Assembly (NCBI GenBank): GCA_003342895.1
Contig: PTFA01000011.1
Location: 1,384,629 to 1,448,628, forward strand
Origin: Casuarius casuarius
Lineage: Eukaryota > Chordata > Aves > Casuariiformes > Casuariidae
Reading direction: 5' to 3'
Length of the DNA stretch: 64,000 nt
Both the position numbers and the translations under genes were made by a program. This document shows, piece after piece, positions 36,141 through 47,870 of the stretch (positions are counted from its first letter, which is position 1; every line of letters begins with the position of its first letter). Under the pieces are notes generated by a model that did no database searches, was not told where the DNA came from, and saw only the letters and a program-made list of their open reading frames with translations.

Positions 36141-37107
36141 GTGAGCTTTAGACTGTCCTTCCCTCAGCTTTTTCTACTAATTAGTACTGGTATCTCTCTA
36201 CACAGCCTCATGGCTTTTGTGGGTGCTACTTTTAGGCAGCTGATTGTCCTCATATATTACAGCTCTTATCCAGCGTGCCATGAGATGGTGTTTGTTTATG
36301 CTGCATTGTGGGGCTCCTGTCCTAGCACCAAGAGATTTGTTTTGGTAGTTGTGGTGCTGTACTGTGCAATGGTGCATTGAACCATGAAAGCAGTATAACT
36401 GTAATTTGTTTACCAGTAAAAGCCACAACTCCNATAGCTATCCTACTACTATTGTTGACTGGCATTAGTCAGTACTGTCTCCAAATATTGCTCTGTTTTC
36501 CTTAAGCCAGCTTTTGTATACCTAACTGTCAGGAATGAATGGAGAAGCAGTATACATTTCTTAGGGAAGAAAATGCCAACTTTGTATTCAGTGCACAAGG
36601 GCTTAACGTGCCTCTTGGTAGAAATATTGATGGTGGAATTGTGGCTGTCAGGGCATCTGGAGCTCAGGGGTCATATGCAAAATCTTTTTTATAACATAGT
36701 TATTGTGGATGACGAACTGAGACTGGCACCACCAGTGAGCCATTGGGAAGATTTATTCCCTTCATTTTTATACATCTTAGCGGTACCTTTTATGACCATA
36801 GTTTCAAGAGATTGGAAGTAAGGCAAAGGCATAAGGCATTTGATGTGATGCAAAGGCGGGGAAGTTTTTTCTGAAAAGGTCCCCCATAGCTGTCTCATAA
36901 CTGAAGAAAGCATTTTAAATAACAGTGCCTAAGCTTCCATGTGCAGTGGGTACCAGTTTCTAGCATGCATGGCAAAGATAGGCTAGTGAAGGTTATTGCC
37001 TGTTCACTGGTCTGTGGTGGTGGGTATGACAAGGGACTGCCAGTTTGGGAGGTAAGTTCTTATGATTCAAAATGTCTTCTGCCTCAGCCGTAGCTTAAAC
37101 CTTTCTC
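36141..37107. other. non-genic stretch
   Basis: No gene or repeat recognised. A 101-codon + frame (36,075-36,380) overlaps the preceding candidate and is hydrophobic, but it continues past the donor without further support. Confidence 0.5.
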
Positions 37108-38700
37108 ACAGAATCACAGTACAGTCAAGGTGGAAGGGACCTTTAAAGATCATCTAGTTCAACCCCTCTGCTTCAGCAGGGTCAGCTAGAGTGGGTTGCC
37201 CAAAACTGTGTCCAGCTGGGTTTTGAATATCTCCAGTGATGGAGACTCCACAACCTCTCTGGGCAGCCTCTTCCAGAGCTAAGTCACTCTCACGGTCAAA
37301 AATGTTTTGTTATGTTCAGGAGGAATTTCCTGTGTTTCAGTTTGTGCCCATTGCCTCTTGTCCTGTCACTGAGCATCACTGAAAAGAGTCTGGCTGCCTT
37401 TTCTTTACACCCTCCTATCAGGTATTTATCCATAGTGATAAGATCCCACCTGAGCTTTCTCTTTTGGAGGCTGAACAGTCCCAGCTCTCTCAGCTTCTCC
37501 TTGTATGAGAGATGCTCCAGTCCCTTAATCATCTTCCTGGACCTTCACTGAACTGACTCCAGTAGGTCCATGTCTGTCTTGTATTGGGGAGCCCAGACCA
37601 AGACACAGCACTCCAGATGTGTGCCTCACCAGTACTGAGTAGAGGGGAAGAATCACCGCCCTCGACCTGCTGACAACGCTTTTCTTAATGCAGCCCAGGA
37701 TACTGTTGACCTTCTTTGCCAGAAGGGTGCATTGCTAGCCCATGTTCAACTTGTGCACCAGGACCCTTGAGCCCTTCTCTGCAAAGCTTCTTTCCAGTCC
37801 ATTGGCCCCCAACACATACTGGAGCCTGGGGTTATTCCTCCCCAGGTGTAGGGCTTGGCATATGCCCTTGCCTAACTTCACGAGGTTCCTCTTTGTCCAT
37901 TTTTCCAGACTGTCAAGGTCCGTCTGAATGGCAGCACAACTATCTGGTGTATCAGCCACTTCTCCCAGTTTTGTATTATCTCAAAGCCTGCTAAAGGTAC
38001 ACTTGGCCCCATCACCTAGATTATTAATAAAGATGTTAAACGGCACTGCCCCCAGTATTGGCTCCTTGGGGACACAGTAGCAAAGCCTCCAGCTTTGTTC
38101 CACTTATCACAACCCTCTGAGCCCAGCAGCTCAGCCAATTTTCAGTCCACCTCACTGTCCAGTTATCTAACTTGTACTTCATCAGCTCCTCTATGGGAAT
38201 GTTACAGGAGACAGTGTTGAAAGCCTTGCTGAAGTCAAGATAAACAACATTGCCTGCTCCTCTCTCATCCACCAAGCCAGTCATCTTATCATAGAAGGCT
38301 GTCAGGTTGGTTAAGCACAATTTCCCCTTTGTAAATCCATGCTGACTAATTGCAATCACCTCCTGTCCTTCATGTGCCTGGAAATGGTTTTTAGGAGGAT
38401 TTGCTCCATCACCTTCATAGGGATCAAGGTGAGGCTGACTGTCCTGTAGTTCCCCAGATCCTCCTTCTTGCCCTTCTTGAAGACAGAAATGACATTTGCT
38501 TTCTTCCAGTTCTCAGGTACCTCTCCCAGTCACCACAGCTTTTTAAAGACAATTGACGTTGGCCTCAAAATGACATCGGCCAGCTCCCTCAGCACTCATG
38601 GGAGCATCCTATCAGGGCCCATAGACTTATGTATGTTCAGTTTGGCTAAACATTCCCTAACCTGATCCTCCTCTGCCAACGAATTGTATATAGCAATATG
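37108..38700 (-). mobile_element. CR1 LINE, 5'-truncated, with dead ORF2
   Basis: On the minus strand the 3' end shows CTGTGATTCTGTGA and the reverse complement of GGTGGAAGGGACCTTTAAAG. Upstream are ORF2 reverse-transcriptase pieces in order: NIHKSMGPDRMLP (about 38,599-38,637), HGFTKGKLCLTNL (about 38,340), YLDFSKAFNTVS (about 38,240), and IQTDLDSLEKW with ALHLGRNNPRLQY (about 37,830-37,930). These match the CR1 order. The catalytic motif is ruined: at 37,983-37,975 the codons read TGA-GAT-AAT where A-D-D is expected. Other stops and frameshifts separate the pieces. CR1 normally replicates by target-primed reverse transcription; this copy cannot. Confidence 0.95.
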
Positions 38701-41700
38701 CAATCCTAATTTCTTTCTTCTACAGGGGAAAAAAATTACCCTTGGTTTCCTCCATGGATAGGTGTAATGTGGCTGACCATCATTTTGGGAACACAGGTTC
38801 CACTTCATTGACTGACNCAACTATATTTTTTGGGCAGACTTAATCTGCCCTGTTAAGCCATTAAACTATTAACATTACAGTAGAAGCGGTTTATCTTAAC
38901 TCTCAGATTTCCTTGAGGAATGGTCTTAATACCTTCTTGCTCTTTAACTTAAGTAGTGGACCAGTGCGGCACATGCTCCTCTGACATTGATTTTGGGTAC
39001 ATCTGACATTTAAAAGCATATCTAGTAGTTTCTGTTTTGAACTCACTAGTCGCACGTATTTCCTTTAAAAAGCTTCATGCTCCTTCACTGAATGACATTA
39101 CTATTCCCCATCAGAAAAGCATAATCGGCGTCAAAGAAATATACTTTCATCATTGTTCTTTGTTGTGTCCATACAGCACTTTCCAAGTCTGTTCAAGTTA
39201 ACAATGGCAAACATTTCTCAGTATGCTGGTTTTTCAACCAGCTAAAATTGTTTTGCACAGTTAGCTCTACAATTTTATAATTTGCTGCTTATTTCAGAGA
39301 CTAGTAGTCAGAGAGGGAGATAGGAATGGCTGTTCAATCATATTAAATAATCTTAAAAAAAAGAGGAGCACTTTAAGAACTGTGGATTTGTTGATTATCT
39401 TTATTCTACTGGATTTATAATTTCAATTTTGGAACCATGTAGGTAAGAGGCAGGAGGGAGAAAATCTAAAACATGCACAGACTTAGTCAGGGAAACTATA
39501 GGCAAATATTATGAGGGAATTTCTGTCCTTTGGTCAGCATGTGTTAAATTAAGAACAACAGTGAAAAATGTCCTTCAAGAAGGACATACCTTCTTTCCCT
39601 GAAGCTATAAGATATATGACACCATCAGTGATGAATTCCTGGGGATGTAGGAGAACAAAATACCCTTGGATTCCCTGCTCACCATACATCCTCAAGAGCA
39701 GGCTCCACCTGCATGTTATTGTCAAGGCAAGTTTGAGGACACTTTTTCTGTTTTCTTTTCTCTTTAAGAACTTCAACAACAACAACAAACTAAAGCAATT
39801 CACCAGGTCCATATTCGACAGAGCAGAACATAATGACTGACTTGTGCAGGCAGGGCTGCATCCAGAACAGCATATCTCCACAGCATAGTGGTACCCATTA
39901 TCAAGAAATGTTATTCAGTCAAATAAAAATCTTAACTGATTCTGACAGCCACCTGGTGGTGTGTATACCATTGCCAAAACTAGCAAAACATCAAGTGTAA
40001 GAGCTGATCATAGCTACAGGCTAAATCTAGCACAGAATTATGAGTGTTCTGATTATATCCCTTTCAAAAAGAATGATCTACTATTTACTGTTAAGCAGCA
40101 GTACTGCAGACCTTATGCTATTATTAAGGCTGTGTTGGCATCACCTGTCTGACTTTCTGTTTACAGTGTTCTCAGAGCATCTTCCACGCACGAAACTTCT
40201 CAAATAACCTCTCAAAATAGAAAAAGAAGAAAAAAAAGCCTCACACTTTTCGTGGAGGAGTTGGTGAAGCTATTTTATTTTAGAAGACGGTATAGGCTAC
40301 ATTTTATAATGTACTCGTGCCACAGTTTAAGCTGAATACAGTGGAATGGCTAGGAGTCCCTGAAGGGCCTCATATTTCTGGGGTCACATCAATACCAATG
40401 TCAATAGTGGTAATAAAATAAGCTCATAATAAGCTCATAAAAAATTCTGCTCAGTGAATACTTCTGGAAATGCTGAGCCTCATCCAAATTTCTAAAAAGT
40501 AAGTGGAAACATAAGTAAAACACAAGGCTTTCTTAGGATATTTCTGGCAACCAACAACCTATGCTAAAGGAGTGAAAATGTTCAAATTTTAAGTCAAAAT
40601 TTTAACCTCAGAGAGATTCAGTTCAGATTCATTGCACATTTTATTCTATGGCTGGCCACATTATTTTATTTGAAATGGCTTATCTGCCTGTAAGTACTTC
40701 AATAAGAGCTTATGATTCACATGTGTTTTTCTTTATATTCCTTATATGCAGGTTTAAATACCTTTAGCAGAGATATGCAAGGCCTCTCTTAGAGTCAATA
40801 TATGTGTCCACAAATAACAGCTGTTTCATGTAGAAGACCAATTCATAATGTGCTTTTATTTTCAAGTAGGTGTTCATGACCTATTTTATTTGACTAAATC
40901 ATTTGTGATTTGCTAGGAGTGTGTAAGGCATATATAAACTAATATTTACCCCCCTCGTCTTCAAAGACATAAAGAAGGAATCCACCTTAGGTCCATTACA
41001 TTGTGACTCTTAAAGAAGTTTAAAATGANACTTTCTCTTTTAGTTTATAAACAGCTTCATCTTATACCCAGCAGAACCAGTAGAACTCATTTAGTGTTTG
41101 CAGAAGTGTCAGTACTGAGGCTCAGCTCTCCAGGTCCTTCCAAAAAATCAACCTGCCTTCTCTCATGCTTCAAGTCTACAGCCCCGAGTTAGGTGCATAG
41201 GGTTTCAATGTAACATGGGAGAATTAGGTGTGTGAGGGAGAGGTCCTCTGGAAATTAAGCAAGAACTACCTCTGCTAGCCTGGAGTGAGACTGTAGGCTC
41301 ATTTCTTCTCTCTGTTGAAGCCTGCAATTAGTTAGCTGGCCACAAACAGAAGACAATCTCTTTCTGCTTTCTCTTCTTTTCATGGGGGAAGATGGGGAAG
41401 TGAAAGGTAGACNGAAATAGCGAGAATAAAACAGGAGCATGTGTTTGACCTGTAATCACCCATAGCCTTGCAATTAACCTGTAATCAGGTAAGACCCAGT
41501 TTTGGAGGTTTGTTTTCCACCGTTTCCCATATGAGCTTGGATAAAGCGCTGAAATCCATAGACCCTCCTTCTTCAGAGATGCCTTCATACTCTCTGCATC
41601 AAAGCTAATATGCTACACAGTCAGAGAAAGAGTTTTAATCTATAATCAACTGACCAAAAGGCTCACCTAGGATGGGGGGGGTGAGGGGACGCTCAGGTCC

Positions 41701-41781
41701 TGGTGTGCTGACAAGGGCATTCATATAAAAACCTCTGCATGGGCACTTCTCTTCCATTGTCGCTGTTATTCGAGCATATTT
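38701..41781. other. non-genic stretch
   Basis: No gene recognised. The longest frames are 110 codons on the minus strand (39,549-39,881) and 90 on the + strand over the same bases, neither with a recognisable domain. A near-palindrome, ATGTCCTTC-AA-GAAGGACAT, lies at 39,568-39,587. A G-run precedes the LTR at about 41,671. Confidence 0.5.
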
Positions 41782-41786
41782 AGGGG
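41782..41786. repeat. target-site duplication, left copy
   Basis: AGGGG immediately before the LTR, identical to the five bases after it (42,730-42,734). Confidence 0.75.
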
Positions 41787-41894
41787 TGTCCCGATCCAAT
41801 ATCGGGGGGGGGGAGGGTGGTTTCGTTACGATCCCAAGGATTACGATCTCGATTAAGACGCAAAAACCAGTCAAATATCGTACAGCCTTTTAAC

Positions 41895-41900
41895 TTTATT
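41895..41900 (-). promoter_or_regulatory. LTR polyadenylation signal
   Basis: AATAAA on the minus strand, inside the LTR and about 108 bases from its 3' end. This fixes the orientation of the LTR. Confidence 0.7.
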
Positions 41901-42484
41901 TTCCACGAAGTGGGGAGAAAAGGTGGGGGAAAGGCGAAGGGGAGGCGAAGGGAAGAGGGGAACAGAACAAGGGTAAGGGGAAAAGATAGAGAAAGTTGGA
42001 AAAGGAGAGAGGAAGCTAGCTACCACCACTCCGAGGCCGATGATGTTCCGCTGACTCCATTCGAATCACAGCTCAAGCTGGTCCCTCCGACGAGGGACCC
42101 CAAACAAAGAAATCCCTCAGCAATTACAGTTTTTTCAAATTAAGTTTCCCACCCCTCACGTGGNAGTTCAGACCAATAGTAATATTTGGGTCTGGGGTCT
42201 CCTGCTCCTTATTGGGTCTCATCACTGTCCCTAGGTAGGCCGTTTACTGTTGCCGTTTCTGCTGACAGGTGTGTCTCCATTCTTGGGTCCAGCCATTGTC
42301 TCTCAAGGTCCTGACAAAGAGGTGGTAACTCCAGCAATTAGCACTGTTTCAGCAGTGCACAGGAATGCAAACTGCTGGTAACTCCCTTATCATTCCCGCC
42401 TGCACCAGCTCTGGGGCCCTTTCTCACTGAACTAGGGAGTGAGGCCTAAGGCTTCAGCAAATTTAGCTACTCATGCTAAGCAAG

Positions 42485-42491
42485 TTTTATA
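42485..42491 (-). promoter_or_regulatory. possible LTR TATA box
   Basis: TATAAAA on the minus strand. It is the only good TATA match upstream of the polyadenylation signal. The distance between them, about 590 bases, is long for an R region, so the call is tentative. Confidence 0.3.
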
Positions 42492-42729
42492 GAAGTTGTG
42501 CTAAGCGGCAATAATTTACAGTCCAGGTCCCAAAGTCTCTGCCCGATCGTGATCTGGTTCAGTGCAGGCTCGGTGTGTCCTGGGTGGTCGCAGGGAGACC
42601 ATTTTGGGGGTCGCAGCAGCTTAGTCCTGTTTCCGCTGGGGACAGATGGCTTGTTNGGGGTTATGGTTTGCTTGCACCTTATGTACCAAGAAATGTTTAA
42701 GGCAAAAGTTCACTCATCTATCCGCTACA

Positions 42730-42734
42730 AGGGG
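42730..42734. repeat. target-site duplication, right copy
   Basis: AGGGG immediately after the LTR, matching 41,782-41,786. A further G follows, so the right edge is slightly ambiguous. Confidence 0.7.
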
Positions 42735-45469
42735 GAAGGGGAGCCGTGAGCAGAAAAACACCATGGGATTCCTGCCTTGGCATCTTTGAATTTTTAACTT
42801 AGGTTATGGAAGTTTTTTTGGCACAAAAGGAATGTGGAAACTCAACACCTCACATTTCTTTGACCTACAAAATCTCGTAGAAGAGACTGTTACAAAGCTT
42901 CTCTTCAGGAGTTTCTTCTAAAGTATCTCTAAAAATTCTCTAGGGCCTAGAGGGACTAAGATGTAATATTTCTGGGAGGTATTTCTGTTGAATGGTAGAA
43001 CTATCTGTATGGAAGAGGGAAGAATCTGTTGTTCGCAAAAGAAAAAACATTCTGGATTTTGCTCCACCATCTGTGGATTGCTAAGTGTTGTAGTGGTTAC
43101 TCTCATGTTATGCTTTTAGTTGTTTGCATTGTGACTCTGTACAAAGGCTCAATATACACTCTAAAATAGCGAAAGTGGGATGTTAACGTTAAGGGCTTGG
43201 ATTGTGCTGACAGTCCATGTGATAAGTGCTTGAAGTATCCACCTCTGTGTTCTAGGAGAAAGGGGGCGGTAACTAACTAGGAGGAAAAATGTGCTAAACA
43301 GTAGGTTGTGCTAGACCAGTGGTTCTCATACTGTGGTTTAGGGGCAATATGTGGTCTGCAGGTAGCTGCCACTGCTTTCACTCTGGCTTGCAGAAAAAGC
43401 TAAGTATGATGATGCCCACAGGGTGTTACCTGTGAGCATTACTGCCAGGGATACAGGACTATTTCTGTAATTCCTACTGATTATGTCATTTTAGAATAGG
43501 TTGAATAAATGCACTAGAAAATGCACTGTCAGGAACCCTTTTGACCAGGAGTGGGTAAAACCATTAAGCATTAAGAACCTAAGCCAGATAGTTCCATCTT
43601 ATTTTATTTGATCATTTCAATGATTTACCATTTCCTTGACTGACTTTTATGGCAGCTTTGTCTTGGGTGTTTAATTTTTTCTAATTTAGCTTTTTTAATT
43701 ATTTTAATACGTGCCAGTTACTATTTCCCTTTCAAATGGAATTTGAATAGGGGCTGCTTTCCACAATGTTCACTTTGTCAAGTCAACGGAGACAATTGAA
43801 CTAGGAATTTCCTTTGATAATTTATAATCATAGGCTAATCTTCTTCCTGAGGAAGCCAATAAAAGAAAGCATGAATTGATTCATTTCAGCTCATAGGCAC
43901 TTCTAAAAATCATGGAAGTGACAAAGGGTAGTAATGTTTTTAAAGTCACAGAACAGGGAGCTGGGATTTCTGGTTGGCCTTATCTGCCTCAGACTTCTTG
44001 GGAGAAGAATATTATCCAATTATGTTATTTTTTATCATTAACGTTTTGATAACTAACGTATTAAGAGCTCCCTTTAAGTTCTGGAATATTAGCTTTTGTT
44101 CTTGCTGTTAGTGTAGTTAGTATTCAGAAGTCACAACTGGAGGCCACTTTCAGAATACTGTCTCTGTTCAGCTGTTCTTATTTGTTCACTCATAATATGA
44201 CAATTATTCACTTTTGGAAAATGAGGAGTCTTTTGCTTATGATTTTTGTTGGTCTGAATGAGGCACTCCTGTGCCTCATGTGGGAGAAGTAAAAGGGCAC
44301 TCCTATTTTCTCACAGATGGGGAGTCAACATTTTCAAAAAATCAAACTTCAAGATAGGCATCCCAAAATAGTTGTTAAAAATGACTCCTTAAAATTTTAA
44401 TCAGGAAAAGCATACATTATAAATCCAATTATTCAGATAAGCAAAGCAAGGAGAATAAGGCTTTGTCCTGATACAGNTGGGGCATGGTGGTGCACTCCCA
44501 GGGAGAGGGTTAGGAGTAAAGGTTTACCTCAGTAAAGGTTAGGAGACTCTGTGGGTGGCAGACAGTCAGGAGTGAGTGAAGCAAGCTCGAGCTACAGCAG
44601 AGTGTTCGGAGTATGGAGGAGAGCGCAGGCAGCGAGACAGACGCTGAAAAGCAAAATCAAGGGTGGGTGAAAGACAAAAGAGCAGTAATGAGAAAGGCTT
44701 GAAATCTCTCCTACTTGCAGAAAAACAGAGAGAGCAGCTTAAGAGCAGAGTCTGGAAACAGCAGGTGCAAAACTGAAATCTAACAAGTCGGGGTACTCTT
44801 AGCAGAGAGCTTAGTCCCAATTTGCTTTAGCGACCTTCCTGGCATGACAAGACATTCAAACTTTGCCTTTGCAGTATCTGTGCCTGGAGGGGTTTGGACC
44901 ATGTGCCTGTTTTGTATCACTGTTCATTTCATATGCTGACAGGTTGCCACATGCCCTGAGGCTATTTCTCCCCTCTCTTCTTTTCTCTCAGAGTTGAAGA
45001 ATTTTTCTTTCCATACCTTTGTGTGAGAAATCACTTGTGCTCACCAAAACAAATACTGTCTCAGTGAACTAAAGAAAATGTATGAAGTTTCTAAAGCGAA
45101 GAGCTCTCAATTTCTTGTGTTGCACTAAATATTAAGATCTTTTCTGCTTGTACTGAAACTACTCTTTGTCCCTTTATTGCTAGATCCAATCTGATCAGTT
45201 ATTTACGTGATAAAAATTTCATGTTGTTTGCACGTTGGCTTTATAGAAATAGCTTACTCATGACAGACTTTTTTGTGTGTCTAGTGCATTAGCATATTGT
45301 TGACTTTTAATCTGACCTCCCAGTAGACTTCAGACTAATTAACTCCAAAGGGATGAATAAAGGTGAAGGAATAGAACAGAGATGGAGAAGCAAAAGGATG
45401 AGTTAGTGGGAAAAAAATACAGGAAAAGCTACAAGTTGTAAGCTACACCAGTAGCTGGTTTTGTTCCAG
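42735..45469. other. non-genic stretch
   Basis: No gene recognised. Contents: the terminal motif of a possible hAT element (43,317 onward), a CpG- and purine-rich patch at 44,570-44,820 with an 84-codon frame on the minus strand (no family), and a repeated word GTAAAGGTT at 44,516 and 44,533. The remainder is AT-rich. Confidence 0.5.
43317..43420 (+). mobile_element. possible hAT (Charlie-like) DNA transposon end
   Basis: CAGTGGTTCTCATACTGTGG followed by GGGGCAATATGTGGTCTGCAGG resembles the conserved terminus of hAT-Charlie elements (CAGTGGTTCTCAAAC, then a GTGGTC.GC block). Only one end is seen. I found no matching inverted terminus or 8-base duplication downstream, so it may be a truncated or decayed copy. 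Confidence 0.4.
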
Positions 45470-45622
45470 CTGCTAAGAAGGCAAATGTGGAAAGCAGTAC
45501 AGCTGCTGAGCTTTTGCACTGAAGAATTTGTGAAGAAGAAATTGATTATTCCACCCAGCAGGACTATTTGGATGTTAATTTGTCCAGTGATGAATTTGAC
45601 AAGACAGCTGATACCCATGAAG
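45470..45622 (+). other. putative exon (153 bases), + strand
   Basis: An acceptor (GCTGGTTTTGTTCCAG, ending 45,469) and a weaker donor (AAG|GTATAT at 45,622/45,623) bound 153 bases, exactly 51 codons, with one open frame in phase 0. A second frame looks more acidic and protein-like from 45,523 (for example EEEIDYSTQQDYLDVNLSSD) but has TGA at 45,520-45,522. So the segment is either an exon in the open frame, a decayed coding fragment in the other frame, or chance. Not identified. Confidence 0.22.
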
Positions 45623-47449
45623 GTATATATTCTTCCATTTCCTCACAACAGTTAGCTCATCCATGGGAATCCATAGCTGGATTGATGGTCCTCAGCAAAG
45701 TGTCTCACAATAGAAAATTCAAATGTCCCTTAAAGGGATGTCACTCACAGGCAGATAATAGGTGCACAAAACTGTAAGAGTTTCCAGCAACAAAAGTCTT
45801 TATTATCTAGTTGAATTACCAATCTGAAGCAATTTGTGTAGCTTGATGAATGTGATTTCTTTTTTTGTAACTAAGTGAAATATTACAAAACCCCAAATGC
45901 TTTATGAAAAAGCATTTCTTTGGCAAGTGAAGGACACTTTCATTACTGTCTTTTGTTTCATTTTCAAGAATTAACACTTTAGAAAGAGGTGAACAAATTT
46001 TATGCTCACTAAGAGAGGTAAAGATTGACTCAGTTTATTACTTTGACCTTTGAACAATTGATTGGCCAAGATAAAGTTGATACTAAATCACATAAACTAC
46101 AGTGATTGCTATTGCTATATGGAAAAAAAAAAAAAAAGACACACAAAATTTTGTTAAATTAAATGCTCATCAGCACAATAGATATGAGAAGATTTGAATA
46201 CTTGGTCTGAAATTTATACATTGGTATACATGAATGCAGAGCAAATCAGTCGTCTTCATAACTAAGTCAAAAACCTACATTGGAAAGTGAAATACAGAAT
46301 CACTGCTAAATACATAAGAGAGTATGATGCTTAAACACAGGTGTTCAGCAACACTTGATATTTGGGACACTGGATTTCCTGCAGTTGCAGCTCAGTGTAG
46401 ACGTAGCTTTGAGACAGATGAAGAAGATGCTGAAGAAGATGGAGCTGGAAAGTACTCATATTCAGGGATCCTGGGCTGTTTGCCTTTAGCAAGTAAGAGC
46501 ACATGTGCAACCATGTATAGCGTTGACCTTGCAACCGAACAACTGCCTGTGGGTCCCTAAGTGACCTCAAAAAAGGTAATTGGTAGCAAATTATATTGTA
46601 TGTAATTTAGTTGACTTTTATTTTTTTTTCTAACTATGTCTGGACACACGGTTTTCTTTTGTTGGGGTATTTTTTCTTCTCTCTTTTGCCTTATATTGTT
46701 TTAGATTAGCCCAGGTTGAATGGTGCTTGTTTATCACACACAGCCGTATCCTGTGCTTCCAAAGGCAGTCATTTTCAAATCCAAGAGCAATTTACACAAA
46801 ATTTTACATTTTTATTGGTCTCCAGTGGCAAGATGTAATTTCAGAAACAGACAAGCCCTCAAGAAAACAAGAATTCTCCTAAGTGCCTCTCCCTAACACT
46901 AAATGGGCAGTTGGGGAAGGGAGAAGGAAGGGAGGAAGAAAGCAGTTGATATTAATCTAAGTAGATGGTTTTGCCAAAACTACCCATGAGACACCAGCAA
47001 CTTTTCCTTGAGAGATGAAGCAATCATTCTCTGTGATATTTCAACAACTGCTTTTTTCACAAAGGAAGTGCTCTTTAGATGCTACAGTGCTTGATAGACT
47101 TGAAAATAAAACCTTCTAACTCCTAAACAATAGCAAATAGTGCACAGAGATTGGGAGAAATCATGGTTTGTGTCCCTCACCTTTTTTTTAAGCAAAAGTT
47201 CAGGGCCATTAATTCTACAAAGCTACCACAGCAAATTCCAAATGCAAAGAAACTCAGTTTCATATTAACCCTCCTCAGGAGCTGGAGAAATGCGTTGGAG
47301 AATACGTGTTAAAAATATGCATCCTGCTCAAGCACACTAAGTGATATGTCTTTCCCTGTACCTTAAACTGCTGAAAGAGGCTTTAATTAAAAATTAGGAG
47401 AGAACATACTAGTTTAATATAAGCTGGGGCAATGTGGGCATTGGAAAAA
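45623..47449. other. non-genic stretch
   Basis: A 78-codon + frame at 46,324-46,560 contains an acidic run (ETDEEDAEEDGAGKYSYS). The underlying repetitive GAAGAAGATG words explain it, and there is no good splice context. An A run of about 16 lies near 46,120. Nothing else recognised. Confidence 0.5.
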
Positions 47450-47870
47450 TGGAAGATAATTTGTTAAGGTGAGAAAATGAAAATAGGAATGAAAGATTTT
47501 GCTGTCTGTATAGAAAGGTGATACTTAGCCGTGTTAGAAAGGGTGAAGTGGCAGTAATTGGGAATTGGATGGACTTGAGAGGAAACAGAAGAAAAGATAC
47601 AGCTCATATTGCGTGCCTTAGAGACAGAGGGCCTGCAACAGCGGGGAGAGACAGAGTGGACAACTTTTGACCCATGTAAAAGGAAGAGGGGAGAAGAGGC
47701 CAGAAACAGGAAAAAAAAGCAGTGGAGAAGCTGTTCTGAAAGTCATCTAGAGGCAGCGAAGATAGCCCAAGGGGTAAGATTCAATCACCTAAAGTGGCAA
47801 AAACAGCAGGGAGACTAAAAAAAATATGGGAACTTTCACTGCTAGGAGATGAAAAAAGGGAAAACACCAA
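47450..47870 (+). repeat. purine-rich segment
   Basis: G+A dominate for several hundred bases on the + strand, with AGAGACAGAG and GGAAGAGGGGAGAAGAGG words. Open frames are short and low complexity. Probably a decayed purine tract; no function visible. Confidence 0.4.

Larger units (their letters stand above)
41787..42729 (-). mobile_element. solo LTR of an endogenous retrovirus
   Basis: A 943-base element begins TGTCCCG and ends CGCTACA, so its ends are TGT...ACA. It is flanked by a perfect 5-base duplication, AGGGG. On the minus strand there is an AATAAA at 41,900-41,895, about 108 bases before the 3' end, as expected for R-U5, and a TATAAAA at 42,491-42,485. No internal retroviral genes or second LTR lie beside it, so it is a solo LTR from recombination between two LTRs. 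A 5-base duplication fits ERVL-like (class III) or some class I avian elements. The family is not determined. A purine-rich block (41,915-42,020) and a G-run (41,804 onward) lie inside. Confidence 0.82.

Noticed and set aside
41635..41874. 79-codon minus-strand frame, considered as a retroviral leader or gag fragment
   Set aside because: It crosses the LTR boundary defined by the target duplication, so most of it is host sequence. No retroviral gene motif is present.
46324..46560. Acidic 78-codon frame as a coding exon
   Set aside because: The acidic run comes from repeated GAAGAAGATG words, splice sites are poor, and another frame over the same bases is equally open for much of its length.
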